Assembly: GCA_020852515.1 (NCBI GenBank)
Contig: JADZAS010000004.1
Coordinates: 1-64,000, forward strand
DNA length: 64,000 bases
Source: Phycisphaerales bacterium
GTDB taxonomy: Bacteria; Planctomycetota; Phycisphaerae; Phycisphaerales; UBA5793
Direction: 5' to 3'
The translations under genes were made by a program, and so were the position numbers. Shown piece by piece: positions 1 through 8,334 of the stretch (the first letter of the stretch is position 1; the number at the start of each line of letters is the position of its first letter). The notes beneath the pieces were generated by a model that was not told where the DNA came from, did no database searches, and was given only the letters and a program-made list of their open reading frames with translations.

Positions 1-232
1 CATCAGTCCAGACGAACACTTTGATGACACCCTCGCTTGTTAGTGTCTCCCCGACGACGACGCCGGCGTTGTTGATCGACCGCGGCGTCGTTCCCCGGCC
101 TCCGATATCCCCGATGTCCACGATCGCATAGCGCGCGGCCTCCTGGCCGCGCGCTACGCCGCAGTGTGCGAATGCTCCGAGAATGACGGAGATGAACAGA
201 GCTTGTCGTCTCGTTGACACATGATGCATCAT
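1..232 (-). CDS. HAF-repeat secreted protein, 5' end only (cut by window edge)
   Basis: The first 77 codons of a minus-strand gene that continues beyond the left edge. Two in-frame ATGs (232 and 229) follow an AGAAAGGA ribosome site about 8 nt upstream. The product starts with a basic segment and a hydrophobic signal peptide (QALFISVILGAFA), then enters the N-terminal motif of HAF proteins: YAIVDIGDIGG, a SINNAGVVVGE repeat and a VFVWTD end. HAF repeats are thought to form a beta-propeller outside the cytoplasm; their ligand is unknown. Four other HAF-type genes lie in the window (8335, 14118, 16940, 43961). Whether it carries their C-terminal tail cannot be seen. Confidence 0.75.
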   Translation of the reverse strand, partial: MMHHVSTRRQALFISVILGAFAHCGVARGQEAARYAIVDIGDIGGRGTTPRSINNAGVVVGETLTSEGVIKVFVWTD

Positions 233-261
233 GTGCAAGTCCTTTCTGATCAGGCGGCAAA

Positions 262-405
262 TCACGGCCGCGGCGCGCAGTTACAGTCTGTCGTCGGCGC
301 AATCGGGCGCGGCACGAACGAGCCGATCATGTACGCGCCGTTGTCCTCCTCAATGTCGCCGCGCAGATCGGTGAACAGGTTCGCGTCATCGATCTTCGAA
401 CGCTG
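262..405 (-). pseudogene. Possible C-terminal remnant of a decayed gene
   Basis: A 47-codon open stretch bounded upstream by a stop and without a start in a sensible place. The translated tail reads like real protein: acidic, with TDLRGDIEEDNGAYMIGS, then a Pro/Cys-rich end (TTDCNCAPRP) and a TGA. Cysteine-containing termini also end the 916-aa protein at 14118-16868 and the remnant at 9780. This could be the 3' piece of a lost secreted protein. Chance is not excluded. Confidence 0.25.
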
Positions 406-638
406 TCAGATTACCACCTTCTCGCGGGCGACGCAACGAGAAAAGCGGCAATTGGAGGAGAATCTGCACAGTTCGGAGGAGAGTGACATCCACGCCTTAG
501 GCGTCCGCGCCGCCGCAGAGCACGACCAGCGGGGGGAAACTACATGTTTGGCGCCAACGTGCCCGCGCTGCTCAAGGTGGGCTGCGCGATGCTCGAACAG
601 GGCGTCGTGTGAGCGGCGGCTGCCACTCTGAGAACATG

Positions 639-670
639 AACCGCCCCGCGGAGTGTTCCGCGGGGCGGTT
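639..670 (-). terminator. Hairpin terminator after the 720-1580 gene
   Basis: A perfect 14-bp stem (AACCGCCCCGCGGA and its complement) with a 4-nt loop, 50 nt past the stop of the minus-strand gene at 720. There is no strong U run on the minus side and a short TTTT on the plus side, so it may act in both directions. The other tail-domain genes in the window (33679, 34806) end with hairpins of the same kind. Confidence 0.7.
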
Positions 671-719
671 GCGTTTTCAATCTGCTCAGCGCTGTGCCGC
701 GCTGAATGCGCACCAGACG

Positions 720-1580
720 TCAAGGCAGTTGCGAGACATTTGAGGTGTTGCACGATCCCGCTTCGACGAGTTGCAGGAAATCGTTGCAGATGCCGGTGCC
801 GATCTGCCCGTTTGCCGTGCCCGAGCCATTTCCGGTTCCGATGATGTTGACCAGCTGCACGCCGCCCTGCAGGCCAAGCATCGTGCCCTGGCACGGTCCG
901 TTAGGGATGGTGGTGCTGCCCTGATTGGCCCCGTAGACGATGCCCTGCTGCACGCTGGGTGTCGCGCCGCTCCAGCGGAGCGTGACGGTGCCGGGGCACT
1001 GGCCGGTGGTGCTCAGGCGATATCCGCCGACCGCCTCGAGGCGTACGTCGTCCATCAAGGTGATGTTGCCGTTTTCGCCGTTCGTTTCATCGATCTCCAC
1101 GCGAGCGATGTCCGCGCTGGTTTCGTAACCCAGAAACACCGCATCCGACTGCGCCGGCATGGTCCGCGTCACGAATCCGAGGAGATTGTTCGAGGCGTCG
1201 TACAGGTTCATCGTCCACGTCGTCACCGGAGTGGTCGAAAGCAGACAGCCGAAGCGGCGGATCCCGGCCGGCGGCCTCATGATGATCAGCGAGTCGCCCC
1301 ACTGGTCGTTGAACCCGTTGCCCTGCGAAGAGCCGGGAATGTTGTCGAAGTACGATCCCCAGTTGATGCTCCCGTTGAAGCCAGCGCCGCCGCTGCCGCC
1401 GCCGCTTTCCGAAAACTCCACCCCCTCGTACACGAACGGCGCGTTCTGCCCGCCAAAGCCCGGCGTGAAGGTGATCACCTGCTCGTTGCCGGAGAAATCG
1501 CCGATGTTGATCGGCTGACCCAGTGCCGCCGCTCCCGCGACGCCTACCACCCCAGCCAGCACCATAATTTTCAAAGACAT
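720..1580 (-). CDS. Secreted protein with cysteine-rich C-terminal tail domain
   Basis: 286 aa from the ATG at 1580, which follows AGAAGGAGAG. Residues 1-22 are a signal peptide (MSLKIMVLAGVVGVAGAAALG). The middle (about 25-185) is Gly/Asn-rich and beta-strand-like, with motifs such as GDSLIIMRPPAG and ARVEIDE. I do not recognise a named family, though it resembles exported jelly-roll domains. The last 100 residues form a tail shared with the genes at 33679 and 34806: CPGTVT, WSGATPSVQQGIVYG, IPNGPCQGT, GIC, then GSCNTSN near the terminus. The four cysteine positions suggest two disulfides, which fits an extracytoplasmic location. The tail looks like a common sorting or attachment module. Function unknown. 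Confidence 0.8.
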   Translation of the reverse strand: MSLKIMVLAGVVGVAGAAALGQPINIGDFSGNEQVITFTPGFGGQNAPFVYEGVEFSESGGGSGGAGFNGSINWGSYFDNIPGSSQGNGFNDQWGDSLIIMRPPAGIRRFGCLLSTTPVTTWTMNLYDASNNLLGFVTRTMPAQSDAVFLGYETSADIARVEIDETNGENGNITLMDDVRLEAVGGYRLSTTGQCPGTVTLRWSGATPSVQQGIVYGANQGSTTIPNGPCQGTMLGLQGGVQLVNIIGTGNGSGTANGQIGTGICNDFLQLVEAGSCNTSNVSQLP

Positions 1581-1728
1581 GACTCTCTCTCCTTCTGATG
1601 CGGCGAGCCGCGCCCACCGCTCGCCCGACGCGGGCAAAACGTTTGGCGGCGCAGGCCTCGCACGCGCCCATTGTAACGGATTTGCACGTCGAAATAGGGT
1701 CAGGGGTGGAAATGAGACGCAATCGGCA

Positions 1729-3039
1729 TTATTTCGCCCCACCCGTATCCGCCGCCACCGGCGACTCTTCATCCCGAAGCACTCGCAGGCGGATGCGCCG
1801 CAGCCTCGTGCGCTCGACGTCGAGTACGGTCACCTCGATCGAGCCGATGCGGAACACTTCGCCCTCGGCCGGGATGCGGCCGAGATTGGCAAACACCCAC
1901 CCGGCGACCGTGTCGTAGTCTTCATCCTCGGGGAGATTCAACGAGAGTTCGTCATTCAGATCGCTCACGCGCACGCGGCCGTCCACGTCGGCGGTCCCGT
2001 CGCCGTTGGTCGTGACCTCGGGTTCGGGGAGATCATCCACGTCGTGTTCATCGCGGATCTCGCCGACGATCTCCTCGACGATGTCTTCGATGGTGACGAG
2101 CCCCGCCGTGCCGCCGTACTCGTCGAGCACGATGGCCATGTGCACCTGCTGGTTGCGGAACTCGACGAGCAGGTCGCTGATGCGCCGCGACTCGGGCACG
2201 AGGATCGCCTGCCGCAGCAGCGGCTTGAGGCGGAAGTCGCCCGAATCCTCGCCGACGAACGGCAGCAGGTCCTTGGCGTAGAGGATGCCCACGATGTGAT
2301 CGAGGCTGTCGATGTACACCGGGAAGCGCGAGTGGCCGTCGTCAATCACCTTCTGCTTGACCGCCTGCAGGTCGTCGGTGAGTTCGAGGCCGTCCACGTC
2401 GATGCGCGGCGTCATGATCTCGCCGACCGTGCAGGTGCGGAAGTCGACGATGGCTTCGATCATCTCTTTTTCGGCGCCGCTGATGTGCCCCTCGCGCTCG
2501 CCTTCCTCCATGACCTGGCGCAGTTCGACTTCGAGGTCATCGCGCAGTTCCGCGCCCACCAGGCGCCGCACCACTTCGTTGAGCCAGTTCAGCGGCGCGA
2601 TGAGCGGGATCATCAGGACGTAGAGAAGCGGCAGCACGCGCAGCGAGCCGGCCACGACCGGCGCCGCGATGTGATCCGAAATCGCCCACGCAAGGCCGAT
2701 GTGCGTGAGCCAGATCCAGAAGAACGCGGCAAATGACCAGCCGATGATGGCCCAGGTCGGCTGAGCGCTGCCCAGCGCGAAGGCAGCCAGTACGGCCGCC
2801 AGCAGGGCGACCGCCGACGCCCGCCGCCAGATAGCGACGGCCAGGATCAGGTCGTCCAGGTGCACCATGAGCCAATTGACGCGGGCCTGGCTCTTTCCGT
2901 TGCCGAGGTGGCTTTCGAGTTCACCGCGCGTGAAGTCTTCCAGCGAGAGTTGCAGGGCGGAGAGATACCCGCCTCCAAGGGCGGAGACGATCGCCAGCCA
3001 TATCCAGGGATCGGACACCGAAGTGCGGACCTCGTTCAC
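1729..3039 (-). CDS. CorC/HlyC-family CBS-domain membrane protein
   Basis: 436 aa. An N-terminal membrane region (DUF21/CNNM-type, hydrophobic segments at roughly 12-30, 75-95, 98-118, 125-150) is followed by a paired CBS region (about 205-330; motifs TVGEIMTPRIDVDGLEL, HSRFPVYIDS, VLDEYGGTAGLVTIEDIVEE) and a C-terminal transporter-associated CorC_HlyC domain (DYDTVAGWVFANLGRIP). Family members are tied to Mg2+/Co2+ efflux or ribosome-associated stress tolerance. It lies directly downstream of ybeY, the classical ybeY-corC arrangement. The start used is a GTG without a clear ribosome site; a second GTG seven codons later is possible. Confidence 0.9.
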   Translation of the reverse strand: MNEVRTSVSDPWIWLAIVSALGGGYLSALQLSLEDFTRGELESHLGNGKSQARVNWLMVHLDDLILAVAIWRRASAVALLAAVLAAFALGSAQPTWAIIGWSFAAFFWIWLTHIGLAWAISDHIAAPVVAGSLRVLPLLYVLMIPLIAPLNWLNEVVRRLVGAELRDDLEVELRQVMEEGEREGHISGAEKEMIEAIVDFRTCTVGEIMTPRIDVDGLELTDDLQAVKQKVIDDGHSRFPVYIDSLDHIVGILYAKDLLPFVGEDSGDFRLKPLLRQAILVPESRRISDLLVEFRNQQVHMAIVLDEYGGTAGLVTIEDIVEEIVGEIRDEHDVDDLPEPEVTTNGDGTADVDGRVRVSDLNDELSLNLPEDEDYDTVAGWVFANLGRIPAEGEVFRIGSIEVTVLDVERTRLRRIRLRVLRDEESPVAADTGGAK

Positions 3040-3164
3040 GATTCAATCGGCCAGGCCACCCGCGCGGCCGCGTGATCGGCCCGCGCTGCGCGTCCGGGCA
3101 AAGCCCCATCGACCCACGGCGGGGCGTCGCCGGCACTGCATGATAGTCGCCGCCGGCCGATCAG

Positions 3165-3650
3165 TTAGGCCCGATCGTGGAACACGGCGCCCAGGCCGAT
3201 CGCCGACAGTAATTCATCCTCCCGCAGGTGCATTTTGCGGGCCTGGGCTGGATCATGATCGTCGTACCCGAGGCAGTGGAGCAGCCCATGGACGATGTAG
3301 AGCAATGCCTCCACACCGGCTTCCCGCCCGCGCCGCTCGGCCTCGCGCTGCGCCACCTCGGCGCCTACGACGATTTCGGCCTCCAGTTGGCCGCGCTCGC
3401 CTGTCGCCTCGCTGAAGTGAAACGTCAGCACGTCCGTCGGACCCGCCAGCCCCTTGTGCTGCTCGTGCAAACGACCCATTTCCCCATCGTCGGCCAGGTG
3501 GATCGAGACTTCGCCCGAGCGCAGACCCAGCAGCCCGGCGATCTGCCGCGTCTGCGCCGCCAGCCGCCGCCGATCGATCCCGCGGAATGGCCGTGAGGCC
3601 GAAACTTCGATGGTCAACTTCGGGCCGGGTTGTCGCGAGTCGGTCGGCAT
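3165..3650 (-). CDS. ybeY: Endoribonuclease YbeY (16S rRNA maturation)
   Basis: 161 aa from the ATG at 3650. The frame is open to a TTG at 3689, but the ATG gives the usual family length. The zinc-binding signature HGLLHCLGYDDHD is present near residues 125-137, preceded by PTDVLTFHFSE, the conserved YbeY substrate-loop motif. YbeY is a single-strand-specific metallo-endoribonuclease required for 16S rRNA 3' processing and ribosome quality control. The corC-type gene follows 125 nt downstream on the same strand. It is divergent from the ECF sigma gene at 3809. Confidence 0.93.
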   Translation of the reverse strand: MPTDSRQPGPKLTIEVSASRPFRGIDRRRLAAQTRQIAGLLGLRSGEVSIHLADDGEMGRLHEQHKGLAGPTDVLTFHFSEATGERGQLEAEIVVGAEVAQREAERRGREAGVEALLYIVHGLLHCLGYDDHDPAQARKMHLREDELLSAIGLGAVFHDRA

Positions 3651-3808
3651 GAGGGAGATAAATTCGGAAGCATTAACGGCAAGTGGCAACCGGTTTTACC
3701 CGCGATTGCACTTGTACAGGCGCCCGGTCGTCGGGTATCCTCCAGAGGACCGCAACGGCCCCGCTGGCCCGCGGTATCAGGATCGTTGACTCCTTTCAGA
3801 GGCTCGGC

Positions 3809-4432
3809 ATGCTACGCGCTCAAGAGCAGCAACTCATCAAACGGGCCAAGACAGGAGATGCCGAGGCGATCACCTCGCTCATCCGCACGCACCAGGAGTC
3901 GCTCTACGCGTTCATGCTGCGAATGTCAGGTCGGTCCGAAGTCGCCGAAGACGTTGTGCAGGAAGCGTTCGTGCGCGTGCTCAAGAACCTCGACCGCTTC
4001 GACCCGAAGTACCGCTTCTCGACCTGGCTGTTCACGATCGCCAAGCGGCTGTACGTGAACTGGGTTCAGAAGTTTCACCCGATTGCCGAATCAGAGATTG
4101 TGAACGGATGGCGCAGCGACGCCGATTCGCCGTTGGCCGATGCCGTCGGCGTCGAGACGCGCACCACCGCCCGCCGTGCCGTGGCGCTCGGCCTGGCGAG
4201 CCTCGGCGACGCGCAACGCGAGATCGTGCTGCTCTTCCACCAGCAGGAGTGGTCGATCGCCGACATCTCACTCTACCTGAACATGCCCGAGGGAACGATC
4301 AAGAGCCACCTCCATCGCGCTCGCAAGAAGATGCGCGAAGCCATCGAGCAGGCCGAGCTCTACGAACCCCAGGCTCTGCCCGAGACGCCGGGACCCGCGA
4401 CTGCATCATTCGAGACGGCGGATGCGACATGA
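3809..4432 (+). CDS. ECF RNA polymerase sigma factor
   Basis: 207 aa from the ATG at 3809, preceded by AGAGG. Region 2 is clear at about residues 18-85 (HQESLYAFMLRMSG, AEDVVQEAFVRVLKNLDRFD, STWLFTIAKRLYVNW). Region 4 lies at about 135-190 (LGDAQREIVLLFHQQEWSIADIS, then a helix-turn-helix ending in GTIKSHLHRARKKMRE). It directs RNA polymerase to an unknown regulon. Its stop overlaps the start of the next gene (ATGA), so the one-TM protein downstream is the likely partner. It has no long C-terminal extension. Confidence 0.92.
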   Translation: MLRAQEQQLIKRAKTGDAEAITSLIRTHQESLYAFMLRMSGRSEVAEDVVQEAFVRVLKNLDRFDPKYRFSTWLFTIAKRLYVNWVQKFHPIAESEIVNGWRSDADSPLADAVGVETRTTARRAVALGLASLGDAQREIVLLFHQQEWSIADISLYLNMPEGTIKSHLHRARKKMREAIEQAELYEPQALPETPGPATASFETADAT

Positions 4433-5127
4433 GCGCTGACGATCATCTCCATCCTCGCGACTCAGCTCGACGCGATGAAGAATCGCAGCGCATCGACGCC
4501 TACTTCGATGCGCGCGGCTCAGGCAAGCCGGCCCGCTCCATGCTCGATGACGTGCTGCGCGATGCCTCCGTGCTTGACGATCTCGCGCGAGACCGGGAGT
4601 GGATCGACGAAGTCCGGGCCGGCGCTCCCGCGCCCGATCAAACGCTGCGCATTCTCGATCGCCTCGGCGTGGACCCGATCCGTTTCGACCGCCGGCGGCA
4701 TCGCTTCACCGTCATTACCCGCCGGCTGGCCACCGCGGCCGTGCTTCTCTTTGCATTCGTCATCGGCATGTGGGCGCGATCCACCGGCTTCCGTCCCGCC
4801 GCCGCGGAGCGAGTCGAAACGGCGCGCCAGTTCGAGCGCGTCATCGAATCGCTGCCGATGCAGATCGACCCGTTCGATCGGGTGCGCGGCGCGATGCTTG
4901 AGTTCGGTTCTACGCTCGCCGAAACCGAGGCGCCGACCATGCCGATCGATCAGACCGAGATTCGCCGCCAGAACCCGCCATCGCGGGTGCAGCTCCGACC
5001 AAACCGGCCGGTGCTCAAGCGGGCCACGATCGAGCCAATGCCGCCGGCCCTCGACGATGGGCTGATCGATGAAGACATCGACGTTGAAACCCTCAAGGCG
5101 ATCTACAAGGACCTGGGGATAGTCTGA
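4429..5127 (+). CDS. One-TM protein, candidate anti-sigma factor
   Basis: 232 aa, starting at the ATGA overlap with the sigma gene. An acidic N-terminal cytoplasmic part (about 1-100, with DAYFDARGSGKPARSMLDDVL) is followed by one membrane span (LATAAVLLFAFVIGMWA, about 105-121) and a periplasmic C-terminal part. No HxxxCxxC zinc motif of ZAS anti-sigma factors is present. The call rests on position and topology, not on family similarity. The last residues (DIDVETLKAIYKDLGIV) look like a conserved short helix. The stop is 3 nt before the next start. Confidence 0.6.
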   Translation: MSADDHLHPRDSARRDEESQRIDAYFDARGSGKPARSMLDDVLRDASVLDDLARDREWIDEVRAGAPAPDQTLRILDRLGVDPIRFDRRRHRFTVITRRLATAAVLLFAFVIGMWARSTGFRPAAAERVETARQFERVIESLPMQIDPFDRVRGAMLEFGSTLAETEAPTMPIDQTEIRRQNPPSRVQLRPNRPVLKRATIEPMPPALDDGLIDEDIDVETLKAIYKDLGIV

Positions 5128-5130
5128 GTC

Positions 5131-6741
5131 GTGCTCGCTCTGCGCCCATTCCGGTCTCGCGCGCTCGCTCTGGCAGTTCTGCTGCTGGCCGCCGCCGCGC
5201 TGCCCCCTGCGCCCGCGCGCGCCGGCGAGGCTTTTCCCGACCCCTTTGAAGACGCCCGCTACCTGCCCGCCACCATCACCCAGTACTACTGCTTCGTTGA
5301 CGCCGGCGAGAGCCTCGCGGAATTGATGGACTCATCGCTCGCGCCCGGTCTCAAGGCCTTTTACGAAAGCGGCCAGAGCGGCAAATCATGGAAAGACCTT
5401 GCCGCCGCCACCGGCGTTGATCCTGATGCGCTCTTTGACATGCTCGTGAGCAAGCGCGTCACGCTCGTCACCGACCAGCAACCCGACGCGCACGCGGGTC
5501 GCGGCAAAGGTCCCGACTTCAGCCGCTGGGTCATGATGGCCCACGTCGATGAACCCTTCGCTCGCGATCTGCTCAAGATGCTCGGCGGGCGCGTGCGCGA
5601 GTTTGTCGATGACACCCCGCTCTACGCCGCGGAGAACGGCTCTCTGCGCTTCGCCTACAGCGACGGCCGGTTCTACCTCACCGCCGCCGATGGCGAAGCC
5701 CTGCTCAAGACCATGCTCGGCAAGCCGACCGGCCGCTCGCTCGCCGACGACGACGAATTCCGCGACGCTCGCTCCGTCGGCCCCGGCGATTTTGGCATGT
5801 TCCTGCGCGGCTCGGGCGAAGGCCGGTGGAAAGCCGGCGCCGCCAAGTTGCGCCGCGACCGCATGTACCTCAACTTTGCCTCCGTTCACGAGCCGCGCGG
5901 CATCGACAGCAAGCCCGACGATGCCGTCAACCTCGGTCTGCTCGGCACGCTCGCCGAGCACGCGCTCTACGTCAGCATCGAGCGCACGCCCGAGCCCGGC
6001 GACCCGCCTTGCGATCGCCGTACCGGCCCGGCGCTCATCGCACTCGTGCCCATCGCGCTGGCCCAGCCTGAGATGCTCGAGCACCTCGGCCCAACCATGT
6101 TCACCGTCATCGACTCGCCTGAAGCCACGGCCGCCGGCGCCACCGGCGTGCCCGCCATGACCGTCGGCATCGAGATGCGCCAGCCCGACCAGGCCGTCGG
6201 CGAACTTGACGAGTTCATGGGGCACGCCACCGCCCGCCTCTCAAAGTTCCGCCGTGGGAAACGGGACAAAGATGAACCCGCGCCCGCCGTATCGTTTGCC
6301 GGCACTGATCCCGACGATCTGCGCACCGCCGAGTGGCGCGGCGCAGGCCTGCCGATGAACACCCTCGGCCTCAGCGGCGCCTGGCCCGAGCGCGTCGTCT
6401 GGTCGAGTGTCGATGGAAAGGACCGCGCGTGGTGGGTGGCCTCCACCGATGAACTGTGCCAGCGCCGCATCGCCGCCAAACTCCAGGAAGTTGATCCCCC
6501 GTGCCGCACCGGCTCGCAGACGCAGGCGCGTGGCGTGATCTTCGGCGGCCGCGTCTCGTCGCTCATCGAGCAGTGGCCCGCCGTCAGCGCTGAAACGGAG
6601 CACCCGTTCCTCGCCGAGCTCTTCGGCTGGCGCGAACTGCTCTCAGCCGTCTCCGAAATCCGCTGGCGCGTCACGCAGCCCACACCCGAGCGCACCGAAA
6701 CGGGCATCTCCATCGCGTGGAAGTGCAACGATCGCGACTGA
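5131..6741 (+). CDS. Secreted protein of the sigma operon, function unknown
   Basis: 536 aa from a GTG 3 nt after the upstream stop, so translationally linked. A signal peptide spans residues 1-32 (long Ala/Leu core ending ARAGEAFPD). The rest resembles DUF3352-type proteins of planctomycetes only loosely: long alternating strand/helix segments (FSRWVMMAHVDEPFARDLLK, GDFGMFLRGSGEGRWKAG) without catalytic motifs that I can name. Cysteines are few and scattered. It could be the sensed or controlled target of the sigma cassette. Sure as a gene, unsure as to role. Confidence 0.8.
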   Translation: MLALRPFRSRALALAVLLLAAAALPPAPARAGEAFPDPFEDARYLPATITQYYCFVDAGESLAELMDSSLAPGLKAFYESGQSGKSWKDLAAATGVDPDALFDMLVSKRVTLVTDQQPDAHAGRGKGPDFSRWVMMAHVDEPFARDLLKMLGGRVREFVDDTPLYAAENGSLRFAYSDGRFYLTAADGEALLKTMLGKPTGRSLADDDEFRDARSVGPGDFGMFLRGSGEGRWKAGAAKLRRDRMYLNFASVHEPRGIDSKPDDAVNLGLLGTLAEHALYVSIERTPEPGDPPCDRRTGPALIALVPIALAQPEMLEHLGPTMFTVIDSPEATAAGATGVPAMTVGIEMRQPDQAVGELDEFMGHATARLSKFRRGKRDKDEPAPAVSFAGTDPDDLRTAEWRGAGLPMNTLGLSGAWPERVVWSSVDGKDRAWWVASTDELCQRRIAAKLQEVDPPCRTGSQTQARGVIFGGRVSSLIEQWPAVSAETEHPFLAELFGWRELLSAVSEIRWRVTQPTPERTETGISIAWKCNDRD

Positions 6742-6776
6742 TTCGCGCCCCACTCGCACTCATCTGTTCGAGCAAC

Positions 6777-7151
6777 TCAGTCCACCCGGCACGCCGGCGC
6801 TGCGGCATCGCGCGGCCGCCGCTTTGCGAAAGCGTCATAACCCAGCCGACCCAAGTGGCTGATGCCCGGCACGTAGAGCAGCCAGCCCAGCAGCCAGCCC
6901 AGCGGCGTGTGAATGAACGCATGCCGAATCGCCGGAAAGCCGATGAGCACCCGCCCGTCGCGTGTGCGCAGAGGCATGCCCCGCATGAAGACCGATTCCT
7001 CCACCGGCCGATCCGCAGGCGCCAGCGACGTGTAATCGACCGGTTCGAGCGCGCCCAGCCAGTCCAGCCGCCCCAGACGCTTCACACCCGCCCGGCAGAC
7101 GCCGCACCGTCCGTCGTAATACATCGTGATCTTCCCGCCGCGTTCCGCCAT
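6777..7151 (-). CDS. DCC-family thiol-disulfide oxidoreductase-like protein (DUF393)
   Basis: 124 aa. The N-terminal DxxCxxC motif that names the family is present (YYDGRCGVCRAGV, residues 11-23), followed by the family pattern in which an aromatic/hydrophobic C-terminal half (GWLLGWLLYVPGI, about 85-97) packs on a thioredoxin-like core. Family members are predicted redox proteins whose substrates are unknown. It follows the MoaD-type gene by 20 nt on the same strand, so the two are probably co-transcribed. Confidence 0.87.
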   Translation of the reverse strand: MAERGGKITMYYDGRCGVCRAGVKRLGRLDWLGALEPVDYTSLAPADRPVEESVFMRGMPLRTRDGRVLIGFPAIRHAFIHTPLGWLLGWLLYVPGISHLGRLGYDAFAKRRPRDAAAPACRVD

Positions 7152-7171
7152 GATGCACGTGCCTCGGCTGC

Positions 7172-7420
7172 TCAGCCGCCGCTCACCGGCGGGATGATCG
7201 CCACCGTATCGCCCGCGGCGAGTCGCGCCGAGGGCGGCGCGTAGCGCTCGTTGACGGCGATGGCCACGCGCTCCAGCAGCGGCCGCGCCGCCGGGTGCGC
7301 CGCTCCCAGCAGCGCCAGCAACTCACCCGCTGAACAGTCCGCGCGCACCTCCATCTCCAGCCGCGACACGCCCACGGCATCCGCGGCGGCTGCAAACAGA
7401 AGAATCGTCACCGTCGTCAC
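7172..7420 (-). CDS. moaD: MoaD/ThiS-type sulfur carrier protein
   Basis: 82 aa from the GTG at 7420 (or 7423), which sits just after AAGGAG. The upstream open frame is not needed. The fold signature is a beta-grasp protein ending in Gly-Gly (GDTVAIIPPVSGG), the residue pair that is adenylated and thiocarboxylated. The length and the FAAAADAVG N-terminal segment fit MoaD, the small subunit of molybdopterin synthase, better than ThiS. No other Mo-cofactor gene is in the window, so the exact carrier role is inferred. Confidence 0.83.
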   Translation of the reverse strand: MTTVTILLFAAAADAVGVSRLEMEVRADCSAGELLALLGAAHPAARPLLERVAIAVNERYAPPSARLAAGDTVAIIPPVSGG

Positions 7421-7539
7421 CACGCGCTCCTTGAACGAGCATAGCGCCGCTTCGCCGGCGGCGCAGCGCCGAACCGTCGCCCGCGCATCTCCCGCGGCGC
7501 CCGGCCTTGATATAGCCTCGCGGCGGGCCACAATCGATC

Positions 7540-8202
7540 ATGACCGCTGGCAACGATCCGACGTACACCGCCGCCGACGCGCGCGACTTCCTCCGCCGCC
7601 ACACCGTCGCCACCCTCGATCGCGACGGCTTCTACTCGGGCGTGCGCTACGTCCTCGGGCCGCGCGGCGAGCCGATCATCTGCGGCAGCGCCGACATCCT
7701 CACCGCCGACTCAACCGTGCTCTTCATCCCTTCTGACGTGCCCGACGTGCTCGAACTGCTCGCGACCGTCGAGGCAGTCGAAAGCGAGAGCCACGAAGCC
7801 GACCGCTGGCGCATCTACCACGGCAAGCCGACCGACATCGCCTTCTATCGCATGAACATCGACGCCGCCAAGTGGCGCGGCCAGGTGTTCGACGGCGAAG
7901 ATCTCATGGAGCCCAACGCCCTCGCACCCGTCGAGCCGGCCCTGTGCCGGTGGATGAACACGCAGCATCGCGCCGATCTCATGGCCATGAGTCGGCACTT
8001 CAACGGCGTCGAGATCGACGAGGCCGTGCTGGTGGGCGTCGATCCGAGCGGCATCGACATCCGCGCCAAAGCAGGCATCATCCGCATCGACTCCCGCCAC
8101 CGACTCGCCGACGAAGCCCAGGCCCGCGCTGTAATCGAAGAGATGCGCCGCGAAGCGCTTGCACCACGGCGAAGCACCGAGAGAGGTGAGAGCAGACAGT
8201 AG
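7540..8202 (+). CDS. HugZ-like protein: PNPOx-like fold plus DUF2470 domain
   Basis: 220 aa. The N-terminal half (about 8-130) is a split-barrel, pyridoxamine-phosphate-oxidase-like domain (RRHTVATLDRDGFYSGVRYV, CGSADILTADSTVLFIPSD). The C-terminal part (about 133-210) matches DUF2470 (RWMNTQHRADLMAMSRHFNG, then GVDPSGIDIRA). This architecture occurs in heme-utilisation proteins of the HugZ type. The last seven or so codons (8180-8202) lie inside the long inverted repeat, so the C-terminal residues ERGESRQ derive from repeat DNA. It is divergent from the moaD operon. Confidence 0.75.
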   Translation: MTAGNDPTYTAADARDFLRRHTVATLDRDGFYSGVRYVLGPRGEPIICGSADILTADSTVLFIPSDVPDVLELLATVEAVESESHEADRWRIYHGKPTDIAFYRMNIDAAKWRGQVFDGEDLMEPNALAPVEPALCRWMNTQHRADLMAMSRHFNGVEIDEAVLVGVDPSGIDIRAKAGIIRIDSRHRLADEAQARAVIEEMRREALAPRRSTERGESRQ

Positions 8203-8334
8203 AGCAGGAGACCAGGCCCTCGCTGCCTTGCCGCCTTACTGCCTCGATGCCTTTCCCTAATCCCTAATCCCTAATCCCTAGTGCCTAGTGCCCGGCGCTT
8301 CGCCGCCCTGAGCGAGGCTTTGCGAGTCGAAGGG
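8180..8334. repeat. Left copy of long inverted repeat (non-coding part)
   Basis: These 155 nt are the reverse complement of 18302-18463. I see one substitution next to the stop codon and one 7-bp unit more in the right copy. The repeat continues with about 9 percent divergence into the 3' coding ends of the two HAF genes. Inside are tandem heptamers: three GGGATTA units and two GGCACTA units (three in the right copy). The left end lies within the last codons of the HugZ-like gene. Confidence 0.95.

Larger units (their letters stand above)
233..719. other. Largely non-coding stretch with decayed coding remnants
   Basis: No intact gene is convincing in this 487-nt gap. It holds a ribosome site for the partial HAF gene, a short open stretch on the minus strand (262-405), a 23-codon plus-strand frame at 544-615 with no ribosome site, and a strong hairpin at 639-670. 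The mix suggests eroded 3' parts of older genes. Confidence 0.5.

Noticed and set aside
544-615. 23-codon plus-strand frame starting MFGANVPALLKVG
   Set aside because: No ribosome site and too short to judge; it lies amid decayed sequence.
3651-3689. N-terminal extension of YbeY from the TTG at 3689
   Set aside because: The ATG at 3650 gives the normal family length; the extra 13 residues lack family similarity.
8250-8300. Heptamer arrays as a CRISPR or telomere sequence
   Set aside because: Units are 7 bp without spacers and there are no cas genes; resemblance of GGGATTA to telomere repeats is superficial in a bacterial chromosome.
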